Origin: Haladaptatus halobius
GTDB lineage: Archaea > Halobacteriota > Halobacteria > Halobacteriales > Haladaptataceae
Direction of reading: 5' to 3'
Assembly (NCBI RefSeq): GCF_020618475.1
Contig: NZ_CP085340.1
Location: forward strand, 124,001 to 188,000
DNA: 64,000 nt
The notes beneath the pieces were generated by a model. It saw nothing but the letters and a program-made list of their open reading frames with translations, was not told where the DNA came from and made no database searches. This document shows, piece by piece, positions 8,374 through 16,236 of the stretch (position 1 is the first letter of the stretch; every line of letters starts with the position of its first letter). Both the position numbers and the translations under genes were made by a program.

Positions 8374-8637
8374 CTATGCCTCTACGTCAGCAACGGAGAT
8401 CGTTCGATCTGGGTGGATAGTGACGCGATAGCCAATATACTCAAAACTCACCTTGGGCGAGCTGTGCTGAAATAGACTTTCGAGTGCATCGGGGTTAATA
8501 GCCTCATAGAGGGGAGTTGCAGGCTTTGCATCGTTGACCTCAGTTACCGCACTTACTATAGCAGAAACGATTGATTCGGCGTCTGCGGCTGTAGTGCGTA
8601 TCAATGGCTCTGGCTGCGAAGATGATGAGGTAACCAT
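8374..8637 (-). CDS. HalOD1 output-domain protein
   Basis: 87 residues. The HalOD1 pattern is present: ESIVSAIVSAVTEVNDAKPATPLYEAINPDALESLF, then KVSFEYIGYRVTIHPDRTISV. It is a single-domain protein, paralogous to those at 6161 and 17499, and the last of the signalling cluster that starts at 4.36 kb. Confidence 0.85.
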   Translation of the reverse strand: MVTSSSSQPEPLIRTTAADAESIVSAIVSAVTEVNDAKPATPLYEAINPDALESLFQHSSPKVSFEYIGYRVTIHPDRTISVADVEA

Positions 8638-8809
8638 ACCCTCTGGTGAGGGAAGGTATGCTAATAGGTTTTAGGTGATACTTTTTAGGTGATACTAGGT
8701 AACGTATAGCACTATTATTCGACCAAGCTTGACCAGCCAAACACCCTATCAACCCGACAACTGCCCTGCCCACCCCAAACATCCACAACCCACCGCTCAC
8801 AAACCACCG

Positions 8810-9075
8810 CACTAGTGGACAGTCAGTCGGCAGAACCAGTGCTCACCACAGTGTGAACCACCCCATTTTTCAAGTGAATCCTAGCAGTGCAGACAGTCGA
8901 CTCTGCCACCTAGACAGTCCACTTGTGCTACACCATATTTCCGGAGTAACTCGGTAGTGTACGGCTAATAGACGCCTTCTCCTACCACAATTTATCTCGC
9001 TCTCACAGACAGTCCTACGGGTTCATTGGCAGTGACAGTCCTTCTGCTGACTCACGGAGGGCAGTCTGCTGAACT
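8810..9075. repeat. GACAGTC-containing leader repeat, copy 2
   Basis: Same element as at 1.26-1.56 kb. GACAGTC occurs at 8818, 8892, 8913, 9008 and 9034. Shared blocks include AGTGTGAACCACCCC, TTTCAAGTGAATCC and CACCATATTTCCGGAGTAAC. As in copy 1, a SWIM gene piece follows directly. No credible open frame runs through it on either strand. Confidence 0.6.
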
Positions 9076-9090
9076 AGACCAGCCCACGTT

Positions 9091-9259
9091 ACAGCACATG
9101 GCTGCCGTCAAAACCGCGACTGACGATGGGACGCTCGAGGCATTCCCATCGGAGGACAGCGAAGACGATGCCGAACCAGAAGACTGTGATTGTGACGGCC
9201 TCGGTGGTTTCCCATGCTGGCCGTGCGTGCAAACGGGACGGAAGGAACTGCCGAACTAA
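9091..9259 (+). pseudogene. SWIM zinc-finger remnant (copy D)
   Basis: The leader repeat runs straight into the middle of the SWIM gene at QHMAAVKTATDDG, so the first three SWIM ligands are missing. The acidic linker and the CDCDGLGGFPCWPC cluster with GRKELPN terminus are intact. The open frame from 9026 (77 codons) therefore encodes a chimera of leader and SWIM tail, unlikely to be functional. No SprT sequence follows; the methyltransferase gene converges from 9315. Confidence 0.75.
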
Positions 9260-9314
9260 CCTCGCTCCGATCTTTTTCCATCTCACATATGATTGTTCGT
9301 CCTGTTCCAGTGTC

Positions 9315-10124
9315 TCACTCTACATCTGTGGTAGATGATCCAAGTTTGTACCCGGCGACGATAGCCGTTCGCTGAACAAAATGAAGCTCCCCATCATTCC
9401 AGAAAGGACGCGTTCCACTGAGATCCTGCTCAGCATCTCTTTTGATCAAGTCTCGAACCTTCATAGCGCGGATCTCTGGTGTTTGTGCATTGCAAAGCCA
9501 TTCTTCGACTTCCGGTACTAATACTCCTGTTTCGATCTGATCTACTTCTACGTCGCTTTTGGTGAACAACCCTAGAATTTCACTCACAGCAAGAGCACGT
9601 ACGTGGGACGGGTCACGTAATCGCTCAAATTTGTTTTGATATGCTCCTCGCTCAGGGTGTTCACTAACAACTAAATCATCGATGGCAATCGTCCCTCCTG
9701 ATCGACATACTCGTGTTATCTCTTGGAACACACGTCCGGGGTTTTCTACATGATGAAGCGCCAAGCGACAGACGACGATATCGAATGAATCGTCGGGAAA
9801 TGGAATCTCCTCGGCATCGCCCTGCATGAATTCAATGTTCTTCGTCTCACGTTTCTGTTTCTTCTCCCGAGCGATCTCGAGTGGCGCTTTTGTGAGGTCG
9901 ATTCCTACCACTTCATCACAGACATCCGCAAATCTGAATGCAACATGACCTGGTCCGGTTGCTACCTCGAGCATCCGAGTATCGGGAGAGGCAGTTGTCG
10001 CTTGTACGAGACGATCGATCTTCTCGGGGTCGGTTACTGAAGAGTTGGTTGCATAGGCATTAGCTTGCTTTGTGAACTCTTCGCGGACTGTCCGTTTGTG
10101 AGTGGGTGGATCCGACATACTCAA
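9315..10124 (-). CDS. Class I SAM-dependent methyltransferase
   Basis: 269 residues (or 267 from the second Met). The SAM-binding motif I is MLEVATGPGHVAF (about residue 51), motif II ends VVGIDLT, motif III is MQGDAEEIPFPDDSFDIVVCRLALHH (about 100-125), and the post-III motif is ITRVCRSGGTIAIDD. This is the UbiE/Methyltransf_11 type, acting on small molecules or lipids; the substrate cannot be inferred. It is cargo between SWIM copies D and E, together with the next MFS gene on the same strand. Confidence 0.88.
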   Translation of the reverse strand: MSMSDPPTHKRTVREEFTKQANAYATNSSVTDPEKIDRLVQATTASPDTRMLEVATGPGHVAFRFADVCDEVVGIDLTKAPLEIAREKKQKRETKNIEFMQGDAEEIPFPDDSFDIVVCRLALHHVENPGRVFQEITRVCRSGGTIAIDDLVVSEHPERGAYQNKFERLRDPSHVRALAVSEILGLFTKSDVEVDQIETGVLVPEVEEWLCNAQTPEIRAMKVRDLIKRDAEQDLSGTRPFWNDGELHFVQRTAIVAGYKLGSSTTDVE

Positions 10125-10318
10125 TCTAGCTCGATTCAGATTCGTCTCGAAAATACTTAGAGTATTTTACCGAATTTCGATGATTTGTGGTCGTAAATAA
10201 TGGCAGAATGTGATTCTACCGATCCAATAAATTATTGCCATTCCATTGTTGCGGGGTACACGTCTACGAACAGTCGTTCAGGCGTACTTTGCGACGAGGG
10301 TTCCCCAATCGTACCCCA

Positions 10319-11539
10319 CTATGACTCCTGGAGAGGAGCTGCTGATCCGAGTTTATCTTTCCGAGTGTATCGGAGAAGAGCAGCTGAGAGGAGCGCGAGA
10401 AAGGCGCCCGCTGCGAGCGTCGGAAATGCAAGCGCGTACCCGCCAGTGTCAAGTGCCCACCCAAAGACCACTGGTGAGATCACTGTTGTACTGAATCCGA
10501 TAAACGATTGCACCGATAATGCCGCTCCTACATGCTCGTCAGCAACAAGTTCAGTAATCAAAGTCGATGTCGGAGCACTATCCATCGTTAGGGCGACACC
10601 GTAGCACAGAACAAGAGCCGTGAGCGCGATGAGCGGTAACCATTGGAACGCACCGATGGTCGCACTGATGAGGCCACTCACGAGGAGGGCGAGAGAAATA
10701 ATCCGAACTCGCCCGACCCGGTCGCTTAGCGTTCCACCGATGACGTTCCCGAGGCCGCCAAGAGCAATCATCACACCAGCAAGCGTTCCCGCAACGAGCG
10801 CTGGTTGTCTGGTTGCTGTGATCGCCGGTACTACAAGTAAGAATGCGATAAGCCAGTTGCGGACACCGAACAACTCCCAATTATGCCACGAGTACACACT
10901 CACCGCAGCAAGATAGGATCGGTTACGTAGGACAGTGAGGTCAAGCCCGGTTGCCGTTCGCTGAATGGTGTTCGGCGCATCACGACCAACGATAAGAATC
11001 AGGGGTGCGACAACGAGCGCTCCGACACTTGTGGTAGCAATTGCGATTCGCCAGTCGAGTGCGCTCGCGACTACCGAGGAAATGAGAAACGAGAGACCGC
11101 TACCGAGCGAAAATGTCCCAATGTAAATTCCCATGGCAGTTCCTCGAGCCGTCTCGGCGTACCAATCAGCGACAAAACGCATCCCAGGGACGTACACGCC
11201 AGCCATGCCGAGGCCGGCGACGAATCGAAGCGCTGTGCCGCTAAGAAATCCTGTTGCCAAAATAGCAAAACCGAGACTTGCTACCCCGGTTGTTGTTGCA
11301 CCAATTGCAATTATCCAGCGCGGCGAATAGCGATCAACAAACACTCCAGCAGGGAGAATCGCGATAAGGTACCCGGCTTGGAACGCGCCGAAAATGATCC
11401 CAGCGTTGATACCCGAAAGGTCCCATTCCTCCACGATAAGGGGGAGGACTGCAGAATAGTTGAACCAGACTAGGATCGAGAGTAATAGAGAAATACTTGC
11501 AACGGCAAGCATTCGAGACTGTTCTCGATCCCAAGACAT
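10319..11539 (-). CDS. MFS transporter, 12 helices
   Basis: 406 residues from ATG 11539. About twelve hydrophobic segments are seen, with the MFS loop motif between helices 2 and 3 (GVFVDRYSPRWIIAIG) and its repeat in the second half (GGTLSDRVGRVRIISLA). It moves small solutes by proton or ion coupling; the substrate is unknown. It ends in a short basic-acidic tail (LLRYTRKDKLG). It lies upstream of and co-directional with the methyltransferase, 195 bases away. Confidence 0.88.
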   Translation of the reverse strand: MSWDREQSRMLAVASISLLLSILVWFNYSAVLPLIVEEWDLSGINAGIIFGAFQAGYLIAILPAGVFVDRYSPRWIIAIGATTTGVASLGFAILATGFLSGTALRFVAGLGMAGVYVPGMRFVADWYAETARGTAMGIYIGTFSLGSGLSFLISSVVASALDWRIAIATTSVGALVVAPLILIVGRDAPNTIQRTATGLDLTVLRNRSYLAAVSVYSWHNWELFGVRNWLIAFLLVVPAITATRQPALVAGTLAGVMIALGGLGNVIGGTLSDRVGRVRIISLALLVSGLISATIGAFQWLPLIALTALVLCYGVALTMDSAPTSTLITELVADEHVGAALSVQSFIGFSTTVISPVVFGWALDTGGYALAFPTLAAGAFLALLSAALLRYTRKDKLGSAAPLQES

Positions 11540-11730
11540 CTGCAACTAATCCATCCTAGATGGCCGAATAGACATTCGGGTGGCGGGAGTATTTGCCGGG
11601 TATATGCTATTGTCCTACTTTACACATTGCTTATTTCACGTTAATAAATAACGGGAGACAAGAACCTATCAAAACCCGATTAGCGTGAGAGGGACATCAG
11701 CGAAAACAAGTCACCAATTAGAGCCACGAA

Positions 11731-11994
11731 ATGCCCGCCGATCAACAGTACGTCATCGACGGAGACGACGTGATTGAAGAACTGATGACTTGCACCTGCC
11801 TGCATCACGTCCACCGCAACGCCTACTGCAACCACATGGCCGCTGTTGAGAGCGCGACTGATGACGGGACGCTCGACGCCTTCCCTTCGGAGGACGAAGA
11901 TGATGCCGAACCCGAAGACTGTGACTGCGACGGTCTCAGTGGTTTCCCGTGTTGGCCATGTGTGCGAACGGGACGGAAGGAACTGCCGAACTAA
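11731..11994 (+). CDS. SWIM zinc-finger protein (copy E)
   Basis: 87 residues. The SWIM ligands are intact (CTCLHHVHRNAYCNH), as are the acidic linker and CDCDGLSGFPCWPC. Upstream homology to copy A continues to about 11690, but a stop and a one-base shift separate it from the present frame, so the ATG at 11731 is a fortuitous internal start and the ancestral N-terminus is lost. It may still give a folded minimal SWIM domain. The start of an SprT gene follows 24 bases downstream. Confidence 0.7.
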   Translation: MPADQQYVIDGDDVIEELMTCTCLHHVHRNAYCNHMAAVESATDDGTLDAFPSEDEDDAEPEDCDCDGLSGFPCWPCVRTGRKELPN

Positions 11995-12018
11995 CCACCG
12001 CTTCAGCTATTTTTATCC

Positions 12019-12080
12019 ATGGCACGGCAATTGCCGGGCTCGGATATCACCGATAAGCGAATGCTCTCGGTGGGTTTGAT
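12019..12080 (+). pseudogene. SprT-like protein, start only (copy E)
   Basis: The first 15-20 codons match SprT copies I and J (MARQLPGSDITDKR versus MARQLTFSAITDQR). Homology then ends, at about 12066, and the frame runs on into unrelated sequence. The spacing from the SWIM stop and the intervening CCACCGCTTCAGCT leader are the same as in copy J. Confidence 0.65.
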
Positions 12081-12254
12081 AGTCCGCTTGAACAGTGGCT
12101 CTCAATCATCCCTGATTCTCTCAAATATCACCGCTACCCTCTATAGCCACTCTAATTGCTACGCTTGTACAACGGCACTTTACTCTCTCGATTATTCAAG
12201 AACATACAAACATATATGAGACCACACGACAAACACTGTAGCGAGGTGAAGAGG

Positions 12255-12806
12255 ATGGCTACCCCACCACAGGACGGTGTCACGTCATGGAATGAGACGA
12301 TGAGTGCACGCGAACGCATTCGCTCGGTGGTTGAAACGCTTCGTGAGCCTCGTTCGACCAATTGGATAAGCGAGCAAGCCGATGCAGCTTGGAGTACGAC
12401 AAACGAAGAGCTACAGGACCTCGTTGACCAAGATCGCTTGCGGCACATCAAGGTTGGTGAAACAACACTTTATCAGCCGGACTATGCTCGGCTGCTCTTC
12501 GACGAGATCCGCACCCTTATCGAAGAGAACGCTCGCGAGGAACTCCGTAGCGAACTAACAGCTATCACCGAGGAAATCGAGGCGTGGCAGGAAACGTATG
12601 CAGTTGAGACGTGGGAGGAACTCGAACAGTCACTCGCGGATGGTAACCTATCGAGTGCCGAGCTCCGCGAACGGCGCAATGTGATCGGATTCTGGCGTGA
12701 AAACGAGCAAGACCGCAAACTCATCAAGCACGCACTGGAGCTCTATTCAGATGTTGAAACGGCTCGCGAGCGGATGACTGACGCAGTTGATCGAGCGACA
12801 AGCTGA
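12255..12806 (+). CDS. Winged-helix regulator with coiled coil (DUF7342-like)
   Basis: 183 residues from ATG 12255 (in-frame ATG 12216 is an alternative). The N-terminal 70 residues form a winged helix: ERIRSVVETLREPRSTNWISEQADAAWSTTNEELQDLVDQDRLRHIKV. The rest is charged helix (RTLIEENAREELRSELTAITEEIEAW), probably dimerising. The next gene starts 21 bases later on the same strand. The pair resembles haloarchaeal toxin-antitoxin-like operons where this protein is the DNA-binding partner; that role is inferred. Confidence 0.75.
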   Translation: MATPPQDGVTSWNETMSARERIRSVVETLREPRSTNWISEQADAAWSTTNEELQDLVDQDRLRHIKVGETTLYQPDYARLLFDEIRTLIEENAREELRSELTAITEEIEAWQETYAVETWEELEQSLADGNLSSAELRERRNVIGFWRENEQDRKLIKHALELYSDVETARERMTDAVDRATS

Positions 12807-12826
12807 TTTATTTCTCTGTCTTATCC

Positions 12827-13315
12827 ATGATCTTCCTCGCTAATCGCGACCGGTATACCCAACGTACACTCCTCAGGGAAACTCATAACCGCCTTTCAAA
12901 ACAAGCTGGCTGTGAAGATATCCGATATCGGCCATCTCGTCGTCGTCCGCGATACGTAACCGCAGAGATTGATACAGCGGTGTTCCTCGGTGAGTCCTAT
13001 GAAGTCGAGAATGCGCGACTGGAACTTCGCTTTTGGTATCCAGCTGGCGTCGACTATGAGTACTATCGGATCAACTGGATAGAACCAACACGCAACCTCA
13101 TGGTTGGGTTCCATCAGGATGCAGATCACCCTGATTTGGGCCCATGCCATATTCAACTCAATTTCGAAGAGACAGCGGTTGATCGACATGAGGCTGCGTT
13201 TCTCGATGCACATCCCCTCACTGTCCTTGATACCCGACTCCAGCAACTCCCAACTGCATTAGAATCGATCCACTGGCATGATGGTCAACCATCACTCTCT
13301 GACTGGCCAATGTGA
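12827..13315 (+). CDS. Partner protein of the winged-helix gene (possible toxin)
   Basis: 162 residues, mixed alpha/beta, with YEVENARLELRFWYPAGVDYEYYRINW, then HPDLGPCHIQLNFEE and VDRHEAAFLDAHPL. The organisation resembles TumE/DUF6516-type toxins (a strand pair, then His-rich segment and terminal helix), but no diagnostic residue can be proved by eye. The assignment rests on operon context with the gene at 12255. Confidence 0.5.
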   Translation: MIFLANRDRYTQRTLLRETHNRLSKQAGCEDIRYRPSRRRPRYVTAEIDTAVFLGESYEVENARLELRFWYPAGVDYEYYRINWIEPTRNLMVGFHQDADHPDLGPCHIQLNFEETAVDRHEAAFLDAHPLTVLDTRLQQLPTALESIHWHDGQPSLSDWPM

Positions 13316-13448
13316 GCTACTCGGTTCATTTCTCGTTGAGGATTGTGACGGGTAGTAACCATATCTCGGTATCCTCACGACAGATGGTGGCATTGGTGTA
13401 CCGGTGATGCTTTGATAATGGTTGTGTGTTCCGTATCAGTGATCCAGA

Positions 13449-13735
13449 AAATACCACTACGTCGTTGATAGAGACGATGTGACCGACGAACTGATGGCCT
13501 GCACATGCCCGCACCACGTTCACCGACCCGCCTTTTGCATACACATGGCCGCCGTCAAAACCGCGACGGACGACGGGACGCTTGAGGCCTTCCACCGGAG
13601 GACGACAACGAGTGTGTCAGTGGCCCGTATACCGGCTACGACAAATACGGCACCGTCGATCACAACTACTGGCAGTGTGAGGACCGTGGCGCGGAAGCCA
13701 CCCAGAAGGGCGCTCTCACCGCTGCTGCTAACCCA
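13449..13735 (+). pseudogene. Chimeric SWIM zinc-finger remnant (copy F)
   Basis: The SWIM part reads DDVTDELMACTCPHHVHRPAFCIHMAAVKTATDDGTLEAF, with all four ligands. After LEAF the normal acidic linker is missing; one frame over, the sequence reads PEDDNECVSGPYTGYDKYG and VDHNYWQCEDRGAEATQK. That tail is unlike any other copy and looks like the end of a different zinc protein with one Cys replaced (CEDR instead of CEDC). So this copy is a frame-shifted fusion of two families. SprT sequence follows at 13763. Confidence 0.65.
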
Positions 13736-13762
13736 CTCACTCTTTTCATTTATCTCACGTTA

Positions 13763-14096
13763 AACAGCGCTGGCCGATGGTGCCCAGCGAACGCTCAGCG
13801 AGTGCGCAGATACGACCGAACGCCCGGACGACACATCGACGACTGAGCGGGTCCTGCTCGACCGGGCGCAAGCTCATGCGGCGGACGTCGCCGCCGAACA
13901 CTTCCCAGAGTTACCGATTGAGGCGATTAAGTGGACGGTCTCACACCGTGCGCAACGAATGGCGGGAAAGACGACCTACCATCCCAAGACAAACGAGATT
14001 ACGATCTCGCTCACGTGGAACGCATTCGAGCAACACAACTGGGAACAGTTCAGTTCGACGGTGCGCCACGAATTGCCCCACGCACGGCAATATTGA
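13763..14096 (+). pseudogene. SprT-like protein, N-terminal two thirds (copy F)
   Basis: This is the best-preserved SprT copy. Readable without interruption from ADGAQRTLSECADTTERP to AFEQHNWEQFSSTVRHELPHARQY, including the zinc-protease motif HELPH. The start codon is mutated (CTCACG where copy G has ATGTCACG), and the frame stops at 14094-14096 right after the motif. SprT-like proteins are zinc proteases (Spartan family) linked to DNA-protein crosslink repair. The C-terminal piece YRCGDCGGSL lies at 15984, beyond the propeller gene. Confidence 0.75.
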
Positions 14097-14099
14097 GAT

Positions 14100-15920
14100 T
14101 CACTCGTCGTCGTTTCCTTTCCGGGCCAGAAGATACGATCCAACACCCGCAAGCCCTCCAAGCGCTGGCAGAAATTCAAATCCTGGTTGTTCTGACGTTG
14201 TTGTTGTTGTCGATTGCGATGCTGTCTTCTCTGGGTTTGACGCTGCAGTTGAGCGAGTAGTTGACGTCTGTGCTGTTGTCGATGAGTGAGTGGTGATTGA
14301 TTGCGTTGCTGTTGTTGTGCTTGGGTGTGTTGTGTGGGTGGTGGTCGTCGGTTGTTGGCTGGTGGTTTGTGTGACCGTCTGCGTTTTCTGCTCATCGCTT
14401 GTTTCGGTGCTGTCATCGCCTGACTTACCGTCACTCTCCGACTCCGTGGTATCATCTGAACCTGCTTTGCCGTCGGGGACTATCGTCTGCGCCGAGTCGT
14501 CTGCTACTCTGTGTTCGGGTGCTGGTCGATGATCGCTCTCAGCCAGTGCGTAGACCCTATAGTCGTAGTGCTGAGGTTCGACGTGAGGCGTATTAGTCCA
14601 GAGATAAAGGTGCCCGTTCGCAGGCACCATTCCATCGATTGCGTCCCACTGAGACATGTCCGGATATCCAGTAGACTCAGTAGCGTAGCTCCAGCGCTCG
14701 GAGCCATCTGACCGGTTTAGTGCATAGACAACGGCCTTCGCCTGCTCCGACGTCTCGCTTGGATGCGCGGCACCGATGTATACTGAGTCGGTGTCTACGA
14801 CTGGCGAACTGTTGATGTGAGCATCGGTCTCAAACCGCCACTGCATCGCGCCAGTCGCCGCCTCAAGAGCATGAGCCGTTCCGCGTTTTTGGCCATTGCT
14901 CTCGTCAGCGTCGTCGGTACCGACATATATCGTCCCATTTCCTATACTGGGCGCAGTGATGATCGTGGGAGTCTCTTTCTGGTCATCGGTACTGAGGTGT
15001 TTTGCCCAGCTTTGAGCCCCGTCGGTGGAGAAGCGATATACCCTATCTGATTCGGCGGTCAGGTAGACGCCACCGTCCGAGACCGCCATACCAACTGGTT
15101 TGGCGTCGATGGTAACCTTCCACAGCTGATCACCGTTATTTGCGTCGAGTGCAAGGAGACTGGTGGCATACGAATACGTGGCCACAGAATCTTCAGTATC
15201 CGTTTTCGTCGATTGCTCGGTTGCTAGGTACATCGTCTCATTGACGACGGTGAACTCGGCGACACGGTAGTTCGTCTCGTCTGTCGAATGGTCCGTCGAG
15301 ATGAGGTCGTACGTTGTGATTGTTGTCCCGGTGTCGGCATCGATGACGTGTACGACGTCGGCACCAGTACTAGAGTCATAGCTTGTCGCGTACACGCGGT
15401 CACCAACGACACGGACTAGACCCCACGTCTTTGTCGCGTCGTTCCGCCATTGTATCTCGCCGGTGTCAGCGTCAAGTGCAAAGACACCGGGTTTGCCAGA
15501 GTCTTCGTGTGGGTGATCGTGCCAGGTCACACCATCAGCCGTGACATACACTGTTTCATTCACTACGGCGAGCGCCTCATCGATCGAACCGATGCCAGAG
15601 TGGGTCCATTTAGTGGCGCCGGTTTTGCGGTTGTATGCAACGATCTTTCCGTTAGTTCGACGCTCTGTGGTGATCGTCGTCGCACCGAGATACAATGTAT
15701 CGCCGGCGATGACGGCCTTCGTCGGATCGCCGCCAGGGCTGTCAGTCCACGCCACATCACCGTATGGGCCATCCGATTCGCTGTCAGATGGTCCGCCCAT
15801 CTTCTCGCTTCTGTCGGGAATTGTGTCAGCGTTAGACTTGCCCAACACCTGCGTCGTACCAAGTCCTAGCGTGGTTAGCGTCCCAATGCTTGCTAGTATA
15901 TCTCGCCGAGTCTGAACCAT
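14100..15920 (-). CDS. PQQ-repeat beta-propeller surface protein with PGF-CTERM anchor
   Basis: 606 residues from ATG 15920. Residues 1-25 (MVQTRRDILASIGTLTTLGLG) are a twin-arginine-type signal. Residues about 45-480 contain repeated PQQ-like blades (VAYNRKTGATKW, ALDADTGEIQW, ALDANNGDQLW, ALEAATGAMQW, ALNRSDGSERW). A Thr/Ser-rich stalk follows (TTTTHTTHPSTTT...), then PGFEFLPALGGLAGVG and a basic end. This matches the PGF-CTERM signal processed by archaeosortase A, so the protein should be exported folded and lipid-anchored at the cell surface. The ligand is unknown. Both ends abut SprT fragments. Confidence 0.88.
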   Translation of the reverse strand: MVQTRRDILASIGTLTTLGLGTTQVLGKSNADTIPDRSEKMGGPSDSESDGPYGDVAWTDSPGGDPTKAVIAGDTLYLGATTITTERRTNGKIVAYNRKTGATKWTHSGIGSIDEALAVVNETVYVTADGVTWHDHPHEDSGKPGVFALDADTGEIQWRNDATKTWGLVRVVGDRVYATSYDSSTGADVVHVIDADTGTTITTYDLISTDHSTDETNYRVAEFTVVNETMYLATEQSTKTDTEDSVATYSYATSLLALDANNGDQLWKVTIDAKPVGMAVSDGGVYLTAESDRVYRFSTDGAQSWAKHLSTDDQKETPTIITAPSIGNGTIYVGTDDADESNGQKRGTAHALEAATGAMQWRFETDAHINSSPVVDTDSVYIGAAHPSETSEQAKAVVYALNRSDGSERWSYATESTGYPDMSQWDAIDGMVPANGHLYLWTNTPHVEPQHYDYRVYALAESDHRPAPEHRVADDSAQTIVPDGKAGSDDTTESESDGKSGDDSTETSDEQKTQTVTQTTSQQPTTTTHTTHPSTTTATQSITTHSSTTAQTSTTRSTAASNPEKTASQSTTTTTSEQPGFEFLPALGGLAGVGSYLLARKGNDDE

Positions 15921-15983
15921 TGTACAATTATCCGACAAAAGAGTGACGGCAAATACTTTCTGGTCTGAATTTTTAGTTTTTGT

Positions 15984-16049
15984 ATGATAGAGTACCGCTG
16001 CGGCGATTGCGGCGGGTCGCTGCGGATCGAGGAGACTGCCGGACAATGA
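15984..16049 (+). pseudogene. SprT-like protein, C-terminal end remnant
   Basis: A 21-codon frame, MIEYRCGDCGGSLRIEETAGQ. CxxCGGSLRIEE is the zinc-ribbon terminus also seen at 6600 (CGGSLCVEE). It lies 63 bases beyond the start of the propeller gene and probably is the tail of SprT copy F. Its stop overlaps the next ATG by 4 bases, as in a translationally coupled operon. Confidence 0.6.
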
Positions 16050-16189
16050 GGACTGAGTATCGGTGTCCCCGTTGTCAGCGGGTTGTTGGGCCTGTAACGG
16101 TGGCTGGCCCGTTGCGGGTCTCTCTGAGTCCGTGCGGGCATCGGGTCGCCACTCCCGACGAATTTGTACAGTATCGAAACACAAGCTGA
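16046..16189 (+). CDS. 47-residue zinc-binding protein
   Basis: It starts with ATG overlapping the TGA of the SprT tail (ATGA). Zinc ligands: CPRC (residues 7-10) and PCGH near residue 30. The rest is short strands (VVGPVTVAGPLRVSLS). The coupling suggests that ancestral SprT genes were followed by this gene, giving a SWIM-SprT-zinc protein order. It is too short for family assignment. Confidence 0.55.
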   Translation: MRTEYRCPRCQRVVGPVTVAGPLRVSLSPCGHRVATPDEFVQYRNTS

Positions 16190-16236
16190 TTATTCAGCCC
16201 GAACGTTTATTCATACTCTTCGCAACCTACTTTAGA

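Noticed and set aside
15921-16184. 88-residue N-terminal extension of the propeller protein
   Set aside because: It reads antisense through the SprT tail and the small zinc gene and precedes a clear signal peptide.
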